Assembly (NCBI GenBank): GCA_965249965.1
Contig: OZ252262.1
Location: forward strand, 3,162,001 to 3,226,000
DNA length: 64,000 nt
DNA from: HXMU1420-13 sp965249965
GTDB taxonomy: Bacteria; Bacteroidota; Rhodothermia; Balneolales; Balneolaceae
Reading direction: 5' to 3'
The first letter of the stretch is position 1, and each line of letters starts with the position of its first letter. Below the pieces are notes generated by a model. That model saw only the letters and a program-made list of their open reading frames with translations. It did not search any database and had not been told where the DNA came from. A program made the translations under genes and the position numbers. This document shows, piece by piece, positions 8,892 through 16,879 of this stretch.

Positions 8892-8907
8892 AAGACTATT
8901 TTATCTT
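8892..8907. promoter_or_regulatory. Rrf2-type operator candidate before the nos run
   Basis: AAGACTATTTTATCTT: the left half matches the perfect palindrome at 9393-9408 in its first 7 bases; the right half keeps TCTT. As an inverted repeat it is imperfect (AAGA...TCTT plus an inner A-T pair). It lies between the convergently placed Rrf2 gene end and the cytochrome ATG, where the nos promoter must be. Repression or activation by the neighbouring Rrf2 protein is inferred. Confidence 0.5.
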
Positions 8908-8948
8908 TTATTTATGAATGAAATGTGAATTTTTTTTCAATTCCTGAT

Positions 8949-9380
8949 TTAATTATTGGTTAATCTAAAAATTACTGAATCGTTGTCTGCTATTTTTTCC
9001 AGTGTTATTTCCTGCAGCATATTTTTTAAATCTTCCCTTTTCGCTCCCCATTCTTCATGCAATGCACATGGTTGTAATTGACCACAACCTGGAAGGCCAA
9101 GTACACATTCATGAAAAGTAGATACCCCATCAATAATCTCAACTAAGTCATAAAGGCGCATGTTTAGCCCTTTTAAAGTTAATTTAACTCCACCCTTAGG
9201 ACCTTTTTGGGACTCTATCAATTTTTCGTTGGTGAAATTCTGCAAGATTTTAGTTAAGAAATGAAAAGAAATATCCAGCTTCTCAGAAATTTCCCGTATC
9301 GAAATTAACCCTTCATTTTGATGATTTGCCAGATAAATGGCCGCTCTTAATGCATATTGACATTTGCTAGAAAGTAACAT
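8949..9380 (-). CDS. Rrf2 family transcriptional regulator with three cysteines
   Basis: A 143-residue DNA-binding protein. The N-terminal winged helix (MLLSSKCQYALRAAIYLA, with ISIREISEKLDISFHFLTK as the helix-turn-helix at about 26-44, and the wing KGPKGGVKL at 59-67) is typical of Rrf2. The sensor part has Cys92, Cys99 and Cys105 in ECVLGLPGCGQLQPC, the three-Cys pattern that holds an Fe-S cluster in NsrR and IscR, so NO or redox sensing is likely. Its ATG lies 12 bases from a perfect 16-bp palindrome, so it probably controls itself, the divergent copper genes and the nos run. NsrR-like is my best guess; no symbol is given. Confidence 0.92.
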   Translation of the reverse strand: MLLSSKCQYALRAAIYLANHQNEGLISIREISEKLDISFHFLTKILQNFTNEKLIESQKGPKGGVKLTLKGLNMRLYDLVEIIDGVSTFHECVLGLPGCGQLQPCALHEEWGAKREDLKNMLQEITLEKIADNDSVIFRLTNN

Positions 9381-9392
9381 GGGTATTTATTA

Positions 9393-9408
9393 AAGACTAA
9401 TTAGTCTT
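9393..9408. promoter_or_regulatory. Perfect 16-bp palindrome, Rrf2 operator candidate
   Basis: AAGACTAATTAGTCTT is identical to its reverse complement. It lies 12 bases upstream of the Rrf2 ATG, in an AT-rich divergent intergenic region, and recurs as near copies at 9499-9514 and 8892-8907. The size and symmetry suit an Rrf2 dimer. Autoregulation is inferred. Confidence 0.7.
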
Positions 9409-9498
9409 AATATAGAATTTTATAATTTACAATTCCCAACATTTTCTCACTTTTTTATTTTAAACCTTCATAGTAACTTCATAATGTAATTTGATTTT

Positions 9499-9514
9499 AA
9501 GACTAATGAGTCTG
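9499..9514. promoter_or_regulatory. Second Rrf2-type operator, overlapping a start codon
   Basis: AAGACTAATGAGTCTG matches the palindrome at 9393-9408 at 14 of 16 positions and keeps AGACT-N4-AGTCT. Its middle contains the probable ATG (9506) of the Cys/His-rich gene, so a bound repressor would cover the start region. A weak -7-like TAATTTG lies just before it (9488-9494). Confidence 0.6.
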
Positions 9515-9946
9515 AAATACACATATCGCAATGTTACCTCACTTTTACTCACTATAGTTATTGCATGGAATAGCTTTGGGTACATAGGCATGATGTTAAG
9601 CTCAATCGCTCTTCATGAAATGCAACACAACGATGATCAATGCGAGAAAATGTTCTGTTATTGTGAGGTATCCGAAGGCCAGAAAATTTGTGTATGTCAC
9701 CATAATGATGACCAAATGATGCCCAATTATGAACATCATGGACCTATGGATTGCATTCTAGACATGAATGTTAAAGACCTTGTACACGATACTACGTTAA
9801 TTAAATGGGATAATCGGTCATTTATTCTTTTTCAATTAATATCACCAACTCCAGAACAGAATAGTCATACATATTCTGAACTTCCCTCACCCAAAGTCCC
9901 TCCTGGATTCAAAATTGGTTTAGATCGCCCACCCCCTTTAGTCTGA
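9506..9946 (+). CDS. Cys/His-rich single-span membrane protein, possible copper binder
   Basis: 146 residues from the ATG at 9506; an in-frame TTG at 9491 would add five residues, but the ATG is preferred. One hydrophobic segment (about 10-33) is followed by a metal-ligand-rich region with His37 and 41, Cys46, 51, 53, 62 and 64, His65, 66, 77 and 78, and Cys83, plus several Met. The C-terminal 60 residues are polar and proline-rich. I do not recognise the family. It heads a run with a YtkA-like lipoprotein and a copper-type TonB receptor, opposite an Rrf2 regulator, so copper handling for NosZ is a reasonable inference. The start codon lies inside the operator-like palindrome, so the leader would be very short. 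Confidence 0.7.
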   Translation: MSLKYTYRNVTSLLLTIVIAWNSFGYIGMMLSSIALHEMQHNDDQCEKMFCYCEVSEGQKICVCHHNDDQMMPNYEHHGPMDCILDMNVKDLVHDTTLIKWDNRSFILFQLISPTPEQNSHTYSELPSPKVPPGFKIGLDRPPPLV

Positions 9947-9989
9947 TTTTCAACTTCTAGTAGAAACTTAGACTTAATTTCATAAACCA

Positions 9990-10796
9990 ATGACACACTT
10001 TAAACAAAGCCTAAAGGCTATTGCTATCGCTCTATTTGTATCAATTTTATACAATTGCGATTCAACACAATCTACTACAGAGCCGGATTTCGATCTTATT
10101 GGTTCTACCCAAATCGATGGTTATACCGTCGAGTTATTCAGTACAGAAACTTTTATAACAGGTGGAAACACCGTGTATTGGTCAATCAAAAAAGATGGGA
10201 AATCGATTGATTTGAGATCTTTTCAAATCACTCCCATGATGGACATGGGCATGATGATGCACTCTACCCCATTTACAGAACCCGTGCTACATAACGAGTT
10301 TCCATCATACTACACGAATGATGCCACGTTCATTATGGCAAGTGGGGAAATGGGTTCCTGGAGCATCCGGATAAACTTTATTACCATGAATGAAGAAGAA
10401 TATTCAGGCACTATCGACATTAGAGTTGATTCTTCATGGCATTTAACCAGCGTTAAAGGCTCCGACGATCAGATGTATTTTATATGTTGGAATTCACCAA
10501 AAGCGCCAAAAAATGGTAGCAACGATGTTTCTTTCATGCTTTACAAACGTGAAAGTATGATGAGTTTTCCAATGTTGACTGATGCATCTATTACTATATA
10601 TCCATACATGGATATGGGTTCGGGTCAAGGTCATAGCACCTCATATACCGAACCGGAAGTAAATGCTGAAGGCAAATACATGAGCAATATCACGTATAGT
10701 ATGAGCGGCACGTGGACAACCACAGTTTCAATTGTTACCGCCCAAAACGACACGCTCCCTGATGTTGTCTTCGAGTATAACGTTCAGGCAAAATAA
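9990..10796 (+). CDS. Lipoprotein with two YtkA-like domains
   Basis: A 268-residue lipoprotein (lipobox ILYNC, Cys23). It holds two copies of a domain: the first around 45-135 with MMDMGMMMHS followed by a Glu-Pro and a GSW turn, the second around 155-255 with YMDMGSGQGHS, TEPEVNAEGKY and MSGTW. This pattern (Met-rich turn, conserved His, Gly-x-Tyr, Met-x-Gly-x-Trp) is that of YtkA/FixH-like domains, which are often found beside copper proteins. The clustered Met and His suit Cu(I). It ends in a 1-base overlap with the TonB receptor start (TAATG), so the two are translationally coupled. Copper binding is inferred. Confidence 0.75.
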   Translation: MTHFKQSLKAIAIALFVSILYNCDSTQSTTEPDFDLIGSTQIDGYTVELFSTETFITGGNTVYWSIKKDGKSIDLRSFQITPMMDMGMMMHSTPFTEPVLHNEFPSYYTNDATFIMASGEMGSWSIRINFITMNEEEYSGTIDIRVDSSWHLTSVKGSDDQMYFICWNSPKAPKNGSNDVSFMLYKRESMMSFPMLTDASITIYPYMDMGSGQGHSTSYTEPEVNAEGKYMSNITYSMSGTWTTTVSIVTAQNDTLPDVVFEYNVQAK

Positions 10797-13039
10797 TGGC
10801 CAGAGCAATGACATTTAAGTTACATATTGTATGCTTTTTAGTGTTGTTCGTAATGTCGATATCCTCTGGCTTTGCCCAGAGGGTATCGATTCAACTCATA
10901 GAAGAGAAAACCCAACGTCCGGTTGCGGGAGCTCATATTATGTCTGGCGATCATTCGGTGTTCGCAGTTAGTGATTCAGATGGATTTTTTACCGTAGATA
11001 CGCTTACTGTAGATTATCCAATTATGATCCATGCACTAGGCTATAAATTATTATTGGTATCGAAGTTGGACGCGCAATATCCAATCTTACTTAGTCCAAT
11101 TATAGTTGAGTTTGAACAAGAAATTGTGATTAATGGGGAATCTGAACAAGAATTGAGTGTGCATCAATACAGACATGAAAGCTCTGACATCAGCATGGAT
11201 GATTATCTTGCATCAGTGGATGGAATGTCGATGATTCAGCGAGGAGCATTTGCCTGGGAGCCATCTATACGTGGGCAATCCGATCAACGTTTGAATGTGA
11301 TGATAGATGGAATGGCAGTTTTCAAAGCTTGTGTGGATAAAATGGATCCGATCACATCCTATGTGGAAGTGAATAACCTCGCCAGCCTAAATGTCGACAA
11401 GAACGGTGCTTCTGTTGCAAAGAATGGCAATGGTTTTGCTACTATAAACATGCAGACTGAGAAAGCTTCATTCAATTCACAGGAATTAGAATTTGAATCG
11501 AATTATAAGGCGCCAAATAATATGTATTTATTTAGGATAAATACTAGTGGTAGCAACTTTAAAAACAACCTTTCTTATCGTATGTCAGGAAGTTACCGTA
11601 AGGCCGATCAGTTGGTAGCTGGCAATAATATTACCATTGATAACACACAATTTGAGAAATGGAATCTTAACCTATCCTTGCTGGCTAAATTATCAAACCA
11701 AATACAAATAGAGACCAATTACATTACCGATAAGGCATATGATGTAGGCTACCCCGCCTTACTCATGGATGCATCATCTGCATTGGCCGACATAATCAGG
11801 GTTCAAGTGAACTTCCGTGATAATGATGCCTCGCTTACTTTGCGAAGTATTGCCGCTTATGCCAATTTAATTCGACATACAATGGATGATTTCGACCGTG
11901 ATGTAAGCCAACGATTGGTTATGCGAGATATGAATATGCCCATGTATGGGGAAACCAAAACATTTGGATTCAATACACAGGGATTAGTTCGCACAGGTAA
12001 TCGACAATTTGAATGGTTTATAAATGGGTATCGATCTACTTCTTTTGGTGATATGGAGATGATCAGCATACTTCCAGACATTGCAGACATGTACATATAT
12101 AATCTGAATGATATTAATACAAATAACTTATCCATTGGCCTTTCTCATAATTGGATGATATCAAATCGAGTAAATTTGAATATCGAGCAAAACCTCCAGT
12201 TTGTATCTGTACAATCAGGTAATGATAGCTATAAAGATCTGTTTCAAGGACTTTACCAACAAGAAATTGATGAACGAGTTCAATTACTTCCTTCCATTTC
12301 AACTTCCTTACTGTTAATGCTTTCTGATGAATTGAGCCTCACGAATTCTTTCGTTTATTCATCGCGTGCAGGGAATCACATCGAACAATACGGACACTAC
12401 GTGTACAATTATGTGGATGGTTTCTTTTACGATGGTAATCCATGGTTGAAGAATGAACATGCACTGAACGGAGAATTATCGCTACTATTAGACCGCAATG
12501 CATTTTCTATTTCAGTCTCTGCATTTGCACGATATTATCGAAATTACATTGATGGTACGTTATATAACAACAGTGCTCCTCAAGGTCTGCAATTTAAGAG
12601 GTACACAAATGTTGGAAATGCAATATTTACTGGTGGTGAATTAAGGAGTATTCAGCGAATTGGGACTAATTTTTCATTAGATCACCGAGTGGCTTTTGTG
12701 TATGCTCAAAATCTTAGTTTAGATGAGCCTTTACCTCTTATTCCACCGTTAAATGGTAATTCGATGATTAATTATCAAGTCGGCGGTTTTTCAACTATGC
12801 TTACTGTGGAGTGGGCTACAACACAACATCGAATTGCTACTATAAGCTCGATCGAGGACCAAACAAGCGGTTATGCCATTCTTCATGCAAGTATTAGTAA
12901 ATCGTGGAGCTCTGAAAGATTTATCACTTCATTAAATTTTAGAAATATCACTGATCAATATTACAATACACATACAAGCATTGGCAATATCCCAAGCGAA
13001 GGATTTTCTGTAATGTTTGGGTTTACATTCGAATTATAA
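10796..13039 (+). CDS. TonB-dependent outer membrane receptor, probable copper importer
   Basis: 747 residues: signal peptide to about 28 (ending FAQ), a carboxypeptidase-regulatory-like domain (about 29-105), a plug domain (about 120-225) with SIRGQSDQRLNVMIDG, then a beta barrel ending in a typical terminal strand. Cys179 and Met183 form a CxxxM motif in the plug and His361-Thr-Met363 an HxM motif. The copper receptor OprC/NosA uses CxxxM and HxM with nearly the same spacing (Cys143/Met147 and His323/Met325, from memory). With the lipoprotein and Cys/His protein upstream and nosZ nearby, copper import for NosZ is likely. A hairpin follows the stop. Confidence 0.88.
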   Translation: MARAMTFKLHIVCFLVLFVMSISSGFAQRVSIQLIEEKTQRPVAGAHIMSGDHSVFAVSDSDGFFTVDTLTVDYPIMIHALGYKLLLVSKLDAQYPILLSPIIVEFEQEIVINGESEQELSVHQYRHESSDISMDDYLASVDGMSMIQRGAFAWEPSIRGQSDQRLNVMIDGMAVFKACVDKMDPITSYVEVNNLASLNVDKNGASVAKNGNGFATINMQTEKASFNSQELEFESNYKAPNNMYLFRINTSGSNFKNNLSYRMSGSYRKADQLVAGNNITIDNTQFEKWNLNLSLLAKLSNQIQIETNYITDKAYDVGYPALLMDASSALADIIRVQVNFRDNDASLTLRSIAAYANLIRHTMDDFDRDVSQRLVMRDMNMPMYGETKTFGFNTQGLVRTGNRQFEWFINGYRSTSFGDMEMISILPDIADMYIYNLNDINTNNLSIGLSHNWMISNRVNLNIEQNLQFVSVQSGNDSYKDLFQGLYQQEIDERVQLLPSISTSLLLMLSDELSLTNSFVYSSRAGNHIEQYGHYVYNYVDGFFYDGNPWLKNEHALNGELSLLLDRNAFSISVSAFARYYRNYIDGTLYNNSAPQGLQFKRYTNVGNAIFTGGELRSIQRIGTNFSLDHRVAFVYAQNLSLDEPLPLIPPLNGNSMINYQVGGFSTMLTVEWATTQHRIATISSIEDQTSGYAILHASISKSWSSERFITSLNFRNITDQYYNTHTSIGNIPSEGFSVMFGFTFEL

Positions 13040-13042
13040 AAC

Positions 13043-13072
13043 AAAAAAACCCCGATCAATTCATGATCGGGG
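13043..13072 (-). terminator. Terminator of the sigma factor gene
   Basis: A 9-bp stem CCCCGATCA/TGATCGGGG with a 5-base loop (13050-13072), followed on the minus strand by seven T (13043-13049). It serves the minus-strand sigma gene. On the plus strand the tail (TCTTGG) is weaker, but the same hairpin probably also ends the TonB receptor transcript. Confidence 0.9.
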
Positions 13073-13097
13073 TCTTGGTTCCGGATGGGATAACTAA

Positions 13098-13952
13098 TTA
13101 TCCCAAGTAAACTCTTAAAGCAGCACTTCGATTATGATGACGCAACTTTCTTAATGCTTTTTCTTTTATCTGACGAACACGCTCACGTGTTAGATCAAAA
13201 CGCTCACCAATCTCTTCTAAAGTAAGAGAATGCTCGCGACCTATTCCAAAATAAAGTCGAATTACTTCAGCTTCTCGTTTTGTCAGTTTTGATAGCGCTC
13301 GTTCGATTTCCACTTTTAACGATTCGCCCATTAACTCGAAATCCGGATTAGGGATTTCTTCGTTCTCAAGAACGTCAAGGAGTCTGTTATCCTCCCCTTG
13401 AGCAAATGGTGCATCCATCGATAAGTGGCGGCCAGAAATCTTTAATGTGTCTGCAACTTCGCCAACCGTCATCTCAAGACTTTCCGCCAATTCATGAGCG
13501 GAAGGAAGTCGCTCGTATTCTTGTTCGAGCTTAGAGAGTTCTTTACCGATTTTGTTAAGTGCACCAACACGGTTCAATGGTAAACGAACAATCCTGCTTT
13601 GCTCAGCAAGTGCCTGTAGAATCGACTGACGAATCCACCAAACAGCGTATGAAATAAATTTGAATCCACGAGTTTCATCAAAACGTTTCGCAGCTTTGAT
13701 CAAACCTAAGTTCCCTTCATTTATCAAGTCACCGAGTGATAAACCTTGATTTTGATATTGTTTCGCTACAGATACTACGAAACGTAAATTTGCTTTCGTT
13801 AAATCTTCAAGTGCTCTCTGACTTCCTTTCTGAATCTCTTTCGCCAGACGTACTTCATCGTCTGGAGTAATGAGTTTTTCTTTACCGATCTCGTGTAAAT
13901 AACGATCTAAAGATTCCGATTCACGAGTCGAAATTCCTGAACTTTTTGCCAC
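13098..13952 (-). CDS. rpoD: Primary RNA polymerase sigma factor (short Bacteroidota type)
   Basis: A 284-residue sigma-70 factor with region 1.2 (DRYLHEIGKEKLITPDDE), regions 2.1-2.4 including the DLINEGNLGLIKAAKRFD and WWIRQSILQALAEQS blocks, region 3 and region 4 (LTLEEIGERFDLTRERVRQI). It lacks the long acidic region 1.1 of proteobacterial RpoD, as in the primary sigma of Bacteroidota that reads TTTG/TANNTTTG promoters. It stands alone between a 184-base leader and a strong terminator. The leader holds a TATATTTG box. Confidence 0.93.
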   Translation of the reverse strand: MAKSSGISTRESESLDRYLHEIGKEKLITPDDEVRLAKEIQKGSQRALEDLTKANLRFVVSVAKQYQNQGLSLGDLINEGNLGLIKAAKRFDETRGFKFISYAVWWIRQSILQALAEQSRIVRLPLNRVGALNKIGKELSKLEQEYERLPSAHELAESLEMTVGEVADTLKISGRHLSMDAPFAQGEDNRLLDVLENEEIPNPDFELMGESLKVEIERALSKLTKREAEVIRLYFGIGREHSLTLEEIGERFDLTRERVRQIKEKALRKLRHHNRSAALRVYLG

Positions 13953-14081
13953 AGTGAATATGTTTTAGTGAATATTTGCGTATACGCGACTCAGGTGCAG
14001 TGAATAGTGTTAAGCTGAATGGTTGCAACCGTATTTCTAAGCTTCATGGGCAACTGCACGCCATCTGAATATATAATCTTT

Positions 14082-14089
14082 CAAATATA
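14082..14089 (-). promoter_or_regulatory. Possible -7 box before rpoD
   Basis: On the minus strand TATATTTG matches the Bacteroidota -7 consensus TANNTTTG. It is about 130 bases upstream of the rpoD ATG. I see no convincing TTTG about 20 bases further upstream, so this is only a candidate. Confidence 0.3.
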
Positions 14090-14136
14090 CGGATTCTTCC
14101 ATTTATTATTTGATTAAATCTTGTTGAATCTTTTTA

Positions 14137-15303
14137 TCAAGATTGAATAAAACTTTTACCCTTACATTCGAATTTTAGGCTAAAGAAATCGGCAACACTT
14201 GCGGCAATATCCGCGAAAGTTTCTCGGGTTCCTAAATCGACTTGTTGTGCCACTTCCGACGGGTAAACCAACAATGGTACAAATTCTCTGGAATGGTCGG
14301 TAGATGTTGAACATGGATCATTTCCGTGATCTCCGGTAACGATTAACAGATCATCTTTTTTTACTTTGGCTAAGATGGATGGGAGGGCATCATCAAATTC
14401 TTTGAGACTACCTGCAAATCCATCTGGATCGAGTCGATGCCCAAATAATTGATCTGTATCAATCAAATTCACAAAAACAAAAGTGTTTTCTACCTCATTC
14501 ATGGTCTCGAGTAAAATCTGAATTCCTTCTGCATTATTTTTTGTTTTTCTTGAATCAGAAAAACCTTTACCGGCAAATAAGTCAATGATTTTACCAATCG
14601 AGAAAGTGCGAATCCCAGCATCTGCAGTTGCTTGTACCACATTATTTTTGGGAGGAATAGCCGAGAAATCCTTCCTATCGTTGGTCAATCGATAGAAAGC
14701 GCCCGGTTCACCAGTAAATGGTCGGGCGATTACTCTCCCGACTTCATGTTCACCAACACATACTTCGTTTCGAGCGAAATCACACCACTCATGTAACTTC
14801 TTAACGGGTGTCACCGCATCATGCGTAGCAACTTGAAATACTGAATCCGCTGATGTATAAACAATAGGATTGCCTGTTTTTAAATGTTGCTCGCCAAATT
14901 CTCGTATTACATCTGTCCCTGAATATGGCAGATTACAGTATGCAGATTCCACGCCGATACCATTGCAAAAGGCGTTTATTACATCTTGTGGAAAGCCATT
15001 CGGGTAGGTTGGAAAAGGTTCTTCAAGTTGAACACCCGCAATTTCCCAATGACCAGTTGTTGAATCTTTCCCTCCTGAAACTTCTCGCATCTTTCCGAAT
15101 GCTGCACTAGGATTTGGTTCATTCGGGATAGTTTTAACCGGGTTGATATTCCCAATCCCCATTTTACCAAGATTTGGTAACAAAACGCCCGTTTCTTCGC
15201 TTACATTTCCAAGTGTGTTCGAGCCTTCATCACCATACAAATGAGCATCTTCCTGAGCGCCGACTCCGAGCCCGTCGATGATTATGAGATAGCAATTTCC
15301 CAT
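14137..15303 (-). CDS. deoB: Phosphopentomutase
   Basis: 388 residues from the ATG at 15303; it overlaps the stop of the upstream gene in TGATG, which favours this start over the GTG one codon earlier. The enzyme interconverts (deoxy)ribose 1- and 5-phosphates in nucleoside salvage. Family features: IIIDGLGVGAQEDA with the first metal Asp, GGKDSTTGHWEIAG with the phosphorylated Thr, a binding loop near FVNLIDTDQLFGH, and VTGDHGNDP with metal-binding Asp and His. All alkaline-phosphatase-superfamily metal ligands that I can pick out are present. Length fits DeoB (about 390). Confidence 0.95.
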   Translation of the reverse strand: MGNCYLIIIDGLGVGAQEDAHLYGDEGSNTLGNVSEETGVLLPNLGKMGIGNINPVKTIPNEPNPSAAFGKMREVSGGKDSTTGHWEIAGVQLEEPFPTYPNGFPQDVINAFCNGIGVESAYCNLPYSGTDVIREFGEQHLKTGNPIVYTSADSVFQVATHDAVTPVKKLHEWCDFARNEVCVGEHEVGRVIARPFTGEPGAFYRLTNDRKDFSAIPPKNNVVQATADAGIRTFSIGKIIDLFAGKGFSDSRKTKNNAEGIQILLETMNEVENTFVFVNLIDTDQLFGHRLDPDGFAGSLKEFDDALPSILAKVKKDDLLIVTGDHGNDPCSTSTDHSREFVPLLVYPSEVAQQVDLGTRETFADIAASVADFFSLKFECKGKSFIQS

Positions 15304-16766
15304 CACGCTTCGAAGAGTTCTAACTCCTCGTTTTTTACTACCTCACTGAGCGCTTTTTTTGCTTTTGTGAGCACCTGATAGGCATTTTCATCAGAGCTGA
15401 CTAATTTGGTAAATCCTGCTTTGAAACTAACATCAAGTGTGCCACCTGCGGATAACTTCAACCCGTGAGCTAGCTTCGTTCGAACTTTATCCATCCATTC
15501 ATTAACCGCATTTTCCTGATTACTTTGAATGATAAATGCATATACATAATCAGAATTGAAACCGATATATCCCGGAATCCCATGCTTCGCCGGATTAAGG
15601 AAGGACACAAAATCCTTTTGGATCCGCTGTAGTTCTTCCAATCGATGTTTTGTTCTTAGCGTGGATAAATCATCAGGCGTAATTAAACCAAACCAGGTAG
15701 GTTCATTTTTACCAGATTGTGTCTTCTTAATTTCGTTATCTAGTGATGCTTCCCACATCTCGGTCATAAGTGCCCCATAATTTTCCGTGAGAAGCTCTTG
15801 AGTCATACCCGACTTTTTCACCACTGATTGAATGGCTAATGAGGCAATTCGAACTAAATTTGCAAGCTTGTGCTTGGTCGATTCCTTGTAAGAAAGCGGG
15901 TCCGTATCGTAAGTGATTACAACAGCCTGTCTACGATCGTGAATCATTAAAGGGATAGCAAAACTTGCCCCTTCCCTATAGCCTTCTTTGCTGGAGATAA
16001 GCTTTGGATTGCTATTAAAATGCATGTTAAAAATGGGCTCACCTTTTTCAATGGCATCGTAAGCAACCGATTTATCTTCCATCATCAATCCTAAAATAGG
16101 CGCATTTTTAGCAAACTTAGACGTAAGCACATTGCTCCAACCATCCATAGTTGGCACCACCAAACAAGCGCCTCCATTAGGTAGAAAAAGCTGCATTTCC
16201 TCCAACATTTTGGATAATAACTCAACGCGATGCAACCGGTAATCAAGGGTATTTAATGATTGCTCATAGTCCTCCCACTCTTTTTGCTGTTCGTGGAGGT
16301 CAACTACTTCCAAATAGGTATCCAAAACATTAACCATCGCGTTATTGTAAGCGTGCAACTGATCGTTGATCTCTCTTACAACTATTTCATCTTCCGATTC
16401 TAAAACTGTTAAGGCAACGGTTTCACCTTTATTAATGAAAGGCATAATGAGCATATGCTTGGCATTTACAAAATCGAAATAATGCCCCAACTTACCTTTT
16501 GCGATGTCTTCCCCAATTTTAAGCTGAACAATCTCATTGGTTTCTTTATAGTCGTTTAGAAAATGATGCTCAAAAGCTACTCGGTCTTTGAACATAACAT
16601 TAGGGAGATTGGTGCTGTTACTTTCCCAAACAAACTGCTGGCGTGCATGATTTACCCAACACATGTAAGCGAGTTTTACCCGAGTTGAGGTTCGCAGTAA
16701 ATGAACCAGGTCGGTCATAATCTGCTTAAATTCCCGAAGTGCTTTTTCTTGTCGATCGAAGGACAT
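15303..16766 (-). CDS. GAF-like sensor protein with degenerate cyclase-like C-terminus
   Basis: 487 residues, cytosolic. The N-terminal 150 residues and a middle block (about 190-320) look like two GAF-type sensory domains joined by a helical linker (about 150-190). The last 130 residues (GYIGFNSDYVYAFIIQ, LKLSAGGTLDVSFKAG, AYQVLTKAKKALSE) resemble a GGDEF-type fold in secondary structure, but no GGDEF motif is present, so no diguanylate cyclase activity is expected. I do not recognise a named family. It is coupled to deoB by a TGATG overlap, although a metabolic link is not obvious. Confidence 0.65.
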   Translation of the reverse strand: MSFDRQEKALREFKQIMTDLVHLLRTSTRVKLAYMCWVNHARQQFVWESNSTNLPNVMFKDRVAFEHHFLNDYKETNEIVQLKIGEDIAKGKLGHYFDFVNAKHMLIMPFINKGETVALTVLESEDEIVVREINDQLHAYNNAMVNVLDTYLEVVDLHEQQKEWEDYEQSLNTLDYRLHRVELLSKMLEEMQLFLPNGGACLVVPTMDGWSNVLTSKFAKNAPILGLMMEDKSVAYDAIEKGEPIFNMHFNSNPKLISSKEGYREGASFAIPLMIHDRRQAVVITYDTDPLSYKESTKHKLANLVRIASLAIQSVVKKSGMTQELLTENYGALMTEMWEASLDNEIKKTQSGKNEPTWFGLITPDDLSTLRTKHRLEELQRIQKDFVSFLNPAKHGIPGYIGFNSDYVYAFIIQSNQENAVNEWMDKVRTKLAHGLKLSAGGTLDVSFKAGFTKLVSSDENAYQVLTKAKKALSEVVKNEELELFEA

Positions 16767-16879
16767 CTTCTAGATGATATTCCTAAATTTAATTATTCAA
16801 TAGTGAGCAATGCTCATTAACCAGCGGAATGTACTAAAGAATTCAGACATAGATGTCGGAATTTGTACTACACCAATTT

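Noticed and set aside
15303..15306. GTG as deoB start
   Set aside because: The ATG one codon later overlaps the upstream stop in TGATG and gives the usual N-terminus.
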